A stretch of 5,023 bases of DNA, taken from NCBI GenBank assembly GCA_013335845.1, contig JAAXUU010000130.1:1-5023 (forward strand), read 5' to 3'. The notes below the pieces were generated by a model, which did no database searches, had not been told where the DNA came from, and saw only the letters and a program-made list of their open reading frames with translations. Position numbers and translations under genes: made by a program. The stretch is from Actinomycetota bacterium (GTDB taxonomy: Bacteria; Actinomycetota; Coriobacteriia; Coriobacteriales; RUG844). Below, one piece after another: positions 1 through 5,023 of the stretch; the stretch's first letter is position 1; each line of letters opens with the position of its first letter.

Positions 1-366
1 TGCGCCACTGAAAATTTTCGGAATATAGGATTCAAGATATACCGCCATGTGTCCCAAGGACAGAATCCATGCAATGATCGATAGCTCTGCCCGTATGGGT
101 TTAAGCCATATGCATGCCTTGGAATTTCTCGGCAATACACCTATGAACATCACTACGATAAACAGGGCCAACGCGAGTGTACATTTTTGAATAAGGATAA
201 AAAACACGCGCCATAGAGCATGCGGAATCGCAATGAATGTCCCGGTGATAAAGACGATATCGATTATGATAGCCAACGCGTAAAACAGCGCCGGACTTTT
301 TTTAATGGGGTTGCGTAATAGGAAGCAAGCAACGATGGTGCAAACCAATATGATTGCAAATTCCAT
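1..366 (-). CDS. Ferric-reductase-like multi-pass membrane protein, probable haem-b quinol-linked anchor (partial, C-terminus outside window)
   Basis: An open frame of 122 codons begins at an ATG (366-364) and runs off the low-coordinate edge without a stop. Four hydrophobic segments are visible: about residues 2-17, 26-47, 62-78 and 91-111. The fourth carries IRAELSIIAWILSLGHMAVY, whose Arg-x-Glu-Leu start and Gly-His core (His106) resemble the haem-binding helix of ferric-reductase-like and MsrQ/YedZ membrane proteins. No NrfD- or DmsC-like sequence is seen, although more than half of the protein may be missing. It starts 15 bases after the chaperone stop codon, so it is almost certainly co-transcribed. 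From position and topology I infer that it takes electrons from menaquinol and feeds the ferredoxin subunit, anchoring the complex. The membrane-protein call is firm, the family call is moderate, and the role is inferred. Confidence 0.75.
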   Translation of the reverse strand, partial: MEFAIILVCTIVACFLLRNPIKKSPALFYALAIIIDIVFITGTFIAIPHALWRVFFILIQKCTLALALFIVVMFIGVLPRNSKACIWLKPIRAELSIIAWILSLGHMAVYLESYIPKIFSGA

Positions 367-368
367 TT

Positions 369-376
369 CCCTCCTT
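369..376 (-). promoter_or_regulatory. Ribosome binding site of the membrane-protein gene
   Basis: The minus strand reads AAGGAGGG just before the ATG at 366, with only two or three bases between. A second AAGGAG at 383-378 overlaps the chaperone stop codon, with 11 bases to the same ATG. The close site is unusually tight and the distant one slightly long, so either could serve. Together they support the ATG at 366 and translation coupled to the chaperone gene. Confidence 0.6.
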
Positions 377-381
377 GCTCC

Positions 382-1140
382 TTACTTCATCATGAGTTCG
401 TCTGAGATTTCTTTGATTACGTGGGTATCCAACTCGAAAAATCCGCGGGTGATCTTGAGCATGCCGCGATAGAAACGCGTTTCGATCAAACAAAGCGCCA
501 CGTCCTGGAATGCATCGAACCAAGAACGTATATGAGCCTGAAGAAACGCTTGAGACGTCTCGAGTTGCCCGAGCGCTTCTACAACATTGCCTTCTTGAAG
601 TGCTTCAATGGTTCTTCTCGACATGATCGCCATGAACTCGCACATGAATGACAAGTGATCGTCGGGATAGTCGTAGCCTTCGCCCCTGGCAACATTGTTC
701 GCTCTGTATACTTCACAGATTGCATGAAACGAATCTTGAAAAAGGAGGCCTTCTTCACTGGTGAATACGGATTCATAGGGAACCGCATACTTCCCTTTCC
801 ATGATGAAGTGCCGATGAAGGTGGACGTGAAATCCACTGCCAGTTCCTGCCTTGTTCCCGAATGACGCTTATTCAAATAGCGCGAGATATCATTGAAGCC
901 ATCGGAAAATGATTCATTGACATCCTTGTAGGCTGAATAATCCATAGTGGCGATGTTCTCGATCTGCTCCAAGGTCAGAGGTTTGAAATACAGCGAGGCA
1001 AGCAAGTCATAGAAAACCGCTCTACCTTCGAGGGCCTGGAGTATTTGAGAGACGATATCGCAGGACTCCACGCCCGTGGCACCTGCAGCGCCTGTGTCGA
1101 CTGAGGTGCCGGTTGCATAACACGTTGTATCACTAACCAT
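382..1140 (-). CDS. TorD/DmsD-family molybdoenzyme maturation chaperone
   Basis: The product is a 252-residue cytoplasmic protein predicted to be all-helical, the usual fold and near the usual length (about 200-250) of the TorD/DmsD/NarJ family. Family marks are visible in order: the R-A-x-F-Y-x-L-L-A-S-L-Y helix near residues 40-51, the V-D-F-T-S-T-F-I-G stretch near 102-110, P-Y-E-S-V near 120-124, the signature Y-P-D-D-H-L-x-F-x-x-E-F-M near 157-169, and F-Y-R-G-M-L near 223-228. Such chaperones bind the Tat leader of their partner and hold it until the molybdenum cofactor is inserted; the obvious client is the catalytic subunit encoded at 1899-4724. The first 30 or so residues, rich in Thr, Gly and Ala, precede the recognisable domain and may be a disordered extension. 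The ATG at 1140 has only a weak AGGA about 10 bases upstream, so a later start (for example a GTG near codon 24) is possible but has no better ribosome site. Confidence 0.9.
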   Translation of the reverse strand: MVSDTTCYATGTSVDTGAAGATGVESCDIVSQILQALEGRAVFYDLLASLYFKPLTLEQIENIATMDYSAYKDVNESFSDGFNDISRYLNKRHSGTRQELAVDFTSTFIGTSSWKGKYAVPYESVFTSEEGLLFQDSFHAICEVYRANNVARGEGYDYPDDHLSFMCEFMAIMSRRTIEALQEGNVVEALGQLETSQAFLQAHIRSWFDAFQDVALCLIETRFYRGMLKITRGFFELDTHVIKEISDELMMK

Positions 1141-1174
1141 GAGATTCCAATCCTAAAAACTACTACATGAATTC

Positions 1175-1225
1175 GCGGGCTCTCGGCAAGTGACGCAAGC
1201 GACGCCACCTGCCGAGAAAACCCGC
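1175..1225 (-). other. Intercistronic stem-loop between ferredoxin and chaperone genes
   Basis: TCTCGGCA (1181-1188) is perfectly complementary to TGCCGAGA (1210-1217). After a small asymmetric internal loop (one base against three) GCGGG (1175-1179) pairs with CCCGC (1221-1225), giving 13 base pairs. The 21-base apical loop can pair a little further (GTG 1190-1192 with CAC 1206-1208). No U-run follows directly on either strand: on the minus strand the nearest is five Ts at 1159-1155, about 15 bases past the stem. It is therefore not a standard intrinsic terminator. I infer a partial attenuator or an mRNA-stabilising or processing hairpin that sets the ratio of enzyme subunits to chaperone. 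This is the largest non-coding gap in the window (1141-1266). Confidence 0.55.
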
Positions 1226-1266
1226 ATTACAAACTCAACTTAGTACTGCCGAACTTTCGGTCGAAC

Positions 1267-1899
1267 CTAGACTTGCGTGGTCTGACGGGTTACGCCGTAG
1301 CGGACCAAGCCCTCGGGATCGTCCTGCCACTTTGCAGTCTTCTCGGAGAGGATGTAGATGGAAGATGGCAAGACGCCATTCGCATCTGCGATTTGGTGAC
1401 AGTTGGCTGCGCCTGCTGCGGCGACCGCTTTAGAGACCGTACTCTCGGGGTCATCCAGATCGCCGAAGAGAATCGCTCCGGTGCAGCACGTGCGGACACA
1501 TGCAGGCACCCAGTTCTCATCTCCGGAGCGCTGGAAACAAAGCGTGCACTTCTCGACTATATTGGTCGTCGGGTTGAGCGTGCGCACCTGGTAGGGGCAA
1601 CCCGTGAGGCACGTTTCACAACCGATGCATTTCTCTTCGTCGATGAGGACGACGCCTGTCGCTTCATCGCGATACGATGCACCTGTCGGGCATACTTCGA
1701 TGCAACCCGGATTGGCGCATTGCTGACATTGGAACGGCAGCCAGTACATTTCGATATTCGGGAAGGTCCCGGTCGGTCCGACAGCGGGGACACGCCTGTA
1801 GTACATGCCCAAATCGATATCATTCTCAAACTTACATGCAGCTACACAGCTATCGCATCCGCTGCAACGGTCAAGATCGGTAACTAAACAGTTTTTCAT
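1267..1899 (-). CDS. DmsB-type electron-transfer subunit, four [4Fe-4S] ferredoxin
   Basis: This 210-residue protein is the usual size of a DmsB/PhsB/NrfC-type subunit and has no signal peptide, as expected for a partner carried out with its Tat-exported catalytic subunit. All four four-cysteine groups are intact: Cys12-15-18-22, Cys58-61-66-70, Cys91-94-97-101, and Cys118-121-134-138 with the long insertion typical of the fourth group. The two usual Cys-Pro turns are present (CP at 70-71 and 101-102). These 16 cysteines should bind four [4Fe-4S] clusters that relay electrons between the membrane protein and the catalytic subunit. Its ATG overlaps the upstream stop codon as TAATG, and a GAAGGA sits nine bases before it (1914-1909) inside the catalytic gene, which indicates translational coupling and roughly equal production of the two subunits. 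Cys139 sits next to Cys138 and is probably not a ligand. The family is certain; the exact partner reaction is not. Confidence 0.96.
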   Translation of the reverse strand: MKNCLVTDLDRCSGCDSCVAACKFENDIDLGMYYRRVPAVGPTGTFPNIEMYWLPFQCQQCANPGCIEVCPTGASYRDEATGVVLIDEEKCIGCETCLTGCPYQVRTLNPTTNIVEKCTLCFQRSGDENWVPACVRTCCTGAILFGDLDDPESTVSKAVAAAGAANCHQIADANGVLPSSIYILSEKTAKWQDDPEGLVRYGVTRQTTQV

Positions 1900-4724
1900 T
1901 AGAACACATCCTTCGTCTGAGCTTCTGCCTTCATTTCCTCAGTCGGCAAGAACGGTGCGAACTCCTCGGGTTCAACCCAAATGTTGGCCGGTTTGGTCGA
2001 TTTCTCGATCTTCACGGTAAAGCCGCGATTGGTGTAGGAACCATAGACTTCATTGAACGGCGCACTGTTCTTCGTGAGAACATTGACGTTGCACTCACGC
2101 CAACCGGCTGTCGGGTTCGTTTGCGAAGCATCGAAGCACTCCGGATTCCAGAAACGCTCCATCCATACCGTGTGAGGATTGACGCCCTCGGTAAGGTAGG
2201 CACGTGCGTGGACTTCTCCGCGACGGCTCGTGACCTTGACCCAATCCATGTGGCTCACACCAAGCTCTTGAGCACTTGCCGGGTTGATGCGGATCTCTGC
2301 GGTTGGGAAAAGCTCGCGTGAGAAGGGAGCATGACGCATCGTGCCGTGGTGGAAGTAAGGGACACGACCGGATGTGAGAACGAAGGGGTATTCCGTATCG
2401 CCGACGGGACTTTCCGCGGGCTCGATATACTCACAGATGGGGCTGTAGTCTTCGCATGCTTCCTGAGGTGTCGGGTAGCAGAACGGATAACCGGTTCTCG
2501 CCAATTTGAGCAGAATCTGGCAGTAGACCTCGATCTTGCGGGATTCGGTTGCGAAGCCGGCAGGTAAACCGTCATCGACGACCGTTTCTTGCTGGTGATA
2601 CCCGAAATACACATCTTCAGGAGTGACGAGAGGAACGTACTTGTCGGTATCGGCGATAAGTTCTTCCCAGCTGGGAGCTTGAAGGGTCGCCGCTACAGAA
2701 GCTTTGACTTCTGCTTCGGTTGCGCTTCCCAACAGGCCGGGAACGAGGCCGGGCAGCGTGCCGCCGAGCTTTTCCGCAACCTTCTTCGTTACCTGTACGC
2801 ACGGGATACCGTGCGATACGGTTTCGCCGATGTGGACGGTTTCATTCTGAAGCCATTGCGTGTTCAGCTGGCACATGTTGACCATGGGCTCTTCAAGCCA
2901 CTCGCGCAGCGGGAAGACGAGGTCTGCAGCTTCGACATGGAACGAGGTAAGCATAGGATATTGGCCGATAACGTAATCGACCTCCGGGAATACGTCATAC
3001 CAGGACTTAGCGTTACCGAGCATGGCGAGCTTGTTACCCGACATATCGAACCAGACGCGCGGCTTGAAAGGTTCACCGGTAGCAATCGCCTCACGCACCG
3101 TTGGGATGTGGGAATGGCACCAAGCATACAGACCTTTGTGGTCCTTCATACCGAGGCGGTCGACGAGCAACTGATTGGCAAGTTTCTGCTGAGGGAATGC
3201 TTCAGCGTTGTTGATACGGGCTTCGTTTTCGGCGTCTGACATACCGATTACCGCACCGATACCGTACATATCGGAGAACATACCCCCGAAGCCATTGTGG
3301 TAGGTGACAGGACGTTTCGTCGGTTGGTTGCCTGGACCATATTGCGTCATCGTACAACCCGGCGTGTTGATGTAACCCATGATGGAGTCGAGGCCCATGA
3401 GGCCCAGAGGTACCTGGGATGCGGACTCCGTCATATCGGATGCAACACCGTTTGCAATGCCTGCGACAGTCCCGTCGTCATCTGCATGCGTGTACAGACG
3501 AATCGCCGCTTCGATCTTATCCGCTTCCAACCAGCAGTTTTCCGCTGTGTACTCGAGCGTCCATGGCTCTGCCTGCTCTTTATAGATCTGACCGGCAGTC
3601 TTGTAGGTCTTACCGTTGAAGTCACCGGTCCAGAAGATCTCAGGATCGACTGCGGAGTCTTCGGGCGCGGAATACTCGAAAGGAGCAACGGCATTGGTCT
3701 TGATGTCGTAGCAAATATAGGCAGGGGTGTTCTCGGGCGTGGTCTGCTTGAACGCCGGAAACAACTCGCTCGCGAGAACGGGCAACTTCGTGTCCGGATC
3801 GATCAGGAAGGGCATGTTGGTCCAATACTTCGTGAACTGCTCGTTATAGAGTTTATTCTCGATGATATAACGGTACCAACTCAGAATGAGACCCGTGTCA
3901 GTGCCGGGACGAACGGGTAGCCATACATCGGCTTTGGCTGCGTCGGGGCTGAAGTTGGGGTCTACGACAACCGTCTTCACGCCGGCAGCGCGAAGCTCGG
4001 CCATACCACGGCCGGATTCTGCGGTTTCAGAGACGGAAGGCTGTGCGCCCCAGACGATGACGACTTCTGCTTTGTTGTCGTCCCCTACGCGGAAGATCTC
4101 CTGCACGGCATTGTCAGCTATGGATTGGTCGTTTCCGCCATAGAAAAGTTTTGACATAGACCAACGCGGTAGATAACATTGTGCACAGCCCGGCTCGAAG
4201 ACTGTAGGTGATCCCATTGCCATTGGAAGCGTCATTGCCTCTATGAAGGAATAGGCGCCACCGCCGCCGACGGATGAAAAGAACGAATACGGACCGTATT
4301 TTTCTATTGCATCTACGATGTGCGAAGCAGCTTCTTCGATTGCGTCATCCCAAGAGATAACTTCCCATTTGTTCTCGCCACGCTCGCCGGCACGCTTGAG
4401 TGGATGCAGAACACGACGGGGGCTGTACATAGTGTGAATCTGGTTGAGACCTTTGATGCACAGAGAGCCGCGGCTTACCGGTGCGTCAAGATCGCCTTCC
4501 AGCCTTACCACTACACCATCTTTGAGATACGCAATTGCCGGGCACACCTGGATGCAACCATGGCATGCGGTCTTGATCTTAACAAGGCCGTCGCTACTAT
4601 CCACCGTAGCTACGGCTGCCTCTTCCTTCATACAACCCGACAGAGAAGCACCGACTGCAGTCGCAGCGCCCAGTAGCACAGATGCTTGGATAAAACTTCT
4701 ACGTGTAACTTCTGTATGTACCAT
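1899..4724 (-). CDS. Tat-exported molybdopterin oxidoreductase catalytic subunit, DMSO reductase superfamily, substrate unknown
   Basis: The product is 941 residues from the ATG at 4724. Residues 7-13 are TRRSFIQ, a twin-arginine motif, followed by a hydrophobic stretch and L-S-G-C (Cys31), which fits a lipobox. The N-terminal [4Fe-4S] site is Cys54-x2-Cys57-x3-Cys61-x27-Cys89, followed by Ile-Lys-Gly; Lys91 matches the NapA/formate dehydrogenase type rather than DmsA. Cys180 and Cys183 (E-P-G-C-A-Q-C) lie where the metal ligand is expected. The cofactor loop V-D-P-N-F-S-P with W-L-P-V-R-P-G-T-D-T spans about 254-277. The C-terminal pterin dinucleotide-binding domain starts near residue 779 (L-T-S-G-R). 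Known family chemistry is two-electron oxygen or sulfur transfer, or hydration and hydroxyl transfer, at Mo or W. The neighbours (ferredoxin, membrane protein, chaperone) suggest an externally facing respiratory reductase. A longer frame to 4856 is rejected because it would overlap the preceding gene and would bury the signal peptide. The superfamily is certain; the substrate cannot be assigned. Confidence 0.95.
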   Translation of the reverse strand: MVHTEVTRRSFIQASVLLGAATAVGASLSGCMKEEAAVATVDSSDGLVKIKTACHGCIQVCPAIAYLKDGVVVRLEGDLDAPVSRGSLCIKGLNQIHTMYSPRRVLHPLKRAGERGENKWEVISWDDAIEEAASHIVDAIEKYGPYSFFSSVGGGGAYSFIEAMTLPMAMGSPTVFEPGCAQCYLPRWSMSKLFYGGNDQSIADNAVQEIFRVGDDNKAEVVIVWGAQPSVSETAESGRGMAELRAAGVKTVVVDPNFSPDAAKADVWLPVRPGTDTGLILSWYRYIIENKLYNEQFTKYWTNMPFLIDPDTKLPVLASELFPAFKQTTPENTPAYICYDIKTNAVAPFEYSAPEDSAVDPEIFWTGDFNGKTYKTAGQIYKEQAEPWTLEYTAENCWLEADKIEAAIRLYTHADDDGTVAGIANGVASDMTESASQVPLGLMGLDSIMGYINTPGCTMTQYGPGNQPTKRPVTYHNGFGGMFSDMYGIGAVIGMSDAENEARINNAEAFPQQKLANQLLVDRLGMKDHKGLYAWCHSHIPTVREAIATGEPFKPRVWFDMSGNKLAMLGNAKSWYDVFPEVDYVIGQYPMLTSFHVEAADLVFPLREWLEEPMVNMCQLNTQWLQNETVHIGETVSHGIPCVQVTKKVAEKLGGTLPGLVPGLLGSATEAEVKASVAATLQAPSWEELIADTDKYVPLVTPEDVYFGYHQQETVVDDGLPAGFATESRKIEVYCQILLKLARTGYPFCYPTPQEACEDYSPICEYIEPAESPVGDTEYPFVLTSGRVPYFHHGTMRHAPFSRELFPTAEIRINPASAQELGVSHMDWVKVTSRRGEVHARAYLTEGVNPHTVWMERFWNPECFDASQTNPTAGWRECNVNVLTKNSAPFNEVYGSYTNRGFTVKIEKSTKPANIWVEPEEFAPFLPTEEMKAEAQTKDVF

Positions 4725-4737
4725 ATTTCCTCTCTTT

Positions 4738-4744
4738 CCTCCTT
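4738..4744 (-). promoter_or_regulatory. Ribosome binding site fixing the catalytic-subunit start
   Basis: The minus strand carries AAGGAGG at 4744-4738, 13 bases before the ATG at 4724, and a second purine-rich GAGAGG at 4734-4729, four bases before it. The first has the better sequence and the second is closer. No comparable site precedes the in-frame ATG at 4856, so these decide the start at 4724, which puts the twin-arginine motif at residues 8-9, as expected. Confidence 0.7.
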
Positions 4745-4760
4745 CATCGACAAGGGATCT

Positions 4761-4790
4761 GTCTTGGACGTACTTGTCTTGGACGTACTT
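4761..4790 (-). repeat. Perfect 15-bp tandem duplication in the leader of the catalytic gene
   Basis: GTCTTGGACGTACTT (plus strand) occurs at 4761-4775 and again at 4776-4790 without a mismatch. The next 15 bases (4791-4805) match at only 9 of 15 positions, so they may be a decayed third copy or chance. The repeat lies between the stop of the upstream gene and the ribosome site. The copy junction also creates CTTGTC (4773-4778), complementary to GACAAG (4749-4754), so the transcript could form a 6-bp hairpin just before the ribosome site. It could be a regulator's direct-repeat site or simple replication slippage; the sequence alone does not decide. Confidence 0.85.
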
Positions 4791-4816
4791 ATCTTGAGCT
4801 ACCTTGTGCTTTTCAA
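4788..4816 (-). promoter_or_regulatory. Candidate sigma70-type promoter for the oxidoreductase operon
   Basis: On the minus strand TTGAAA (4816-4811, five of six matches to the -35 consensus) is followed after exactly 17 bases by GATAAG (4793-4788, four of six matches to the -10 consensus). Transcription would start near 4781, inside the tandem duplication, leaving a leader of about 57 bases. The -35 falls in the last codons of the upstream gene. A match of this quality can occur by chance, and the catalytic gene may instead, or also, be read from a promoter outside the window. Confidence 0.35.
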
Positions 4817-5023
4817 ATCTTCGAGAAATTCTCTCCCTTCCACAGAAAGATTCCACCCGTCATTCCAAACAAGAGCACCTGCGCGCTCTAATTTGTCTAC
4901 TAAAACGCTTGGCTGCATGATTTGACGCTGACCATCGATGATTATTTCAAGGACAGGCCGGTCCTTCAGCAAGACTTCGATTTCTTTATAACTTTTTGAA
5001 ACCTCATTGACGTACTCGAGTAG
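4799..5023 (-). CDS. C-terminal part of an unrecognised small protein, winged-helix-like (partial, 5' end outside window)
   Basis: From the window edge the minus strand is open for 74 codons to a TAG at 4801-4799, with no start codon needed inside the window. The residues include an amphipathic stretch (EVSKSYKEIEVLLKD), a short hydrophobic strand (VLEIIID), and the segment P-S-V-L-V-D-K-L-E-R-A-G-A-L-V-W-N-D-G-W-N-L-S-V-E-G-R-E-F-L. Its pattern of helix, turn and Trp-rich hairpin resembles the end of a winged-helix domain, in which a 'leucine-helix, Gly-Ala-Leu, strand, Thr/Ser-x-Glu-Gly-Arg' order is common. I do not recognise the family. It ends 74 bases before the catalytic gene on the same strand, so it may be the first gene of the operon or a separate upstream gene. 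A regulator or an accessory factor are both possible. That the frame is coding is supported by its clean length, sensible composition and stop placement. Confidence 0.6.
   Translation of the reverse strand, partial: LLEYVNEVSKSYKEIEVLLKDRPVLEIIIDGQRQIMQPSVLVDKLERAGALVWNDGWNLSVEGREFLEDLKSTR

Noticed and set aside
1155..1225. The 1175-1225 hairpin as an intrinsic terminator ending the operon after the ferredoxin gene.
   Set aside because: The T-run on the minus strand is about 15 bases beyond the stem and only five long, and the genes that follow are functionally linked to those before it.
1273..1887. A 204-codon plus-strand open frame opposite the ferredoxin gene.
   Set aside because: It mirrors the cysteine-rich coding sequence on the other strand, has no recognisable domain or ribosome site, and would lie wholly inside a confident gene.
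2589..3920. Plus-strand open frames of 216 and 207 codons (2589-3239 and 3297-3920) opposite the catalytic gene.
   Set aside because: Both are antisense shadows of a strongly conserved coding region, with no family resemblance and no supporting start signals.
4725..4856. A 44-codon in-frame N-terminal extension of the catalytic subunit containing a K-Y-V-Q-D repeat.
   Set aside because: It would overlap the upstream gene in another frame, has no ribosome site, and would place the twin-arginine leader about 50 residues inside the protein. The peptide repeat is simply the 15-bp DNA duplication read in frame.
4951..4964. Imperfect palindrome GGACAGGCCGGTCC as a possible operator.
   Set aside because: It lies inside the coding part of the upstream gene fragment, is short and GC-rich, and has no second copy near the candidate promoter.

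Overview
The window holds one minus-strand operon for a periplasm- or cell-surface-facing molybdenum (or tungsten) oxidoreductase of the DMSO reductase superfamily. Read in the direction of transcription (high to low coordinates) it contains: the 3' end of a small unrecognised gene (4799-5023); a Tat-exported molybdopterin catalytic subunit (1899-4724); a DmsB-type ferredoxin subunit with four [4Fe-4S] sites (1267-1899); a TorD/DmsD-family maturation chaperone (382-1140); and the 5' part of a multi-pass membrane protein resembling the ferric-reductase-like/MsrQ haem-b group (1-366, running off the window). All genes lie on the same strand. No plus-strand gene is supported, and no gene-free stretch exceeds 126 bases.

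The parts fit a respiratory module. The membrane protein would pass electrons from the quinone pool to the four-cluster ferredoxin, then to the single [4Fe-4S] cluster and Mo-bis(pyranopterin) of the catalytic subunit, which would reduce (or oxidise) an external substrate. The chaperone would hold the catalytic subunit until its cofactor is inserted and it is ready for Tat export. The substrate cannot be read from the sequence. A Cys-x2-Cys motif where the metal ligand is expected and a Cys-x-Lys-Gly after the fourth cluster cysteine point away from the Ser-ligated DmsA/TorA enzymes.

The likely source is an anaerobic bacterium. The protein style (Tat leader with a lipobox-like cysteine, ferric-reductase-like anchor, strongly conserved catalytic-subunit text) reminds me of Eggerthellaceae and related Coriobacteriia from gut or oral sites, which carry many such operons. 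Base composition appears moderate rather than the very high GC of Eggerthella itself. This placement is recalled resemblance, not a computed one.

Non-coding structure is sparse: a candidate sigma70-type promoter and a perfect 15-bp tandem duplication upstream of the catalytic gene, a TAATG overlap joining the catalytic and ferredoxin genes, and a strong stem-loop in the 126-base gap before the chaperone gene. I see no mobile element, CRISPR array, tRNA or rRNA.
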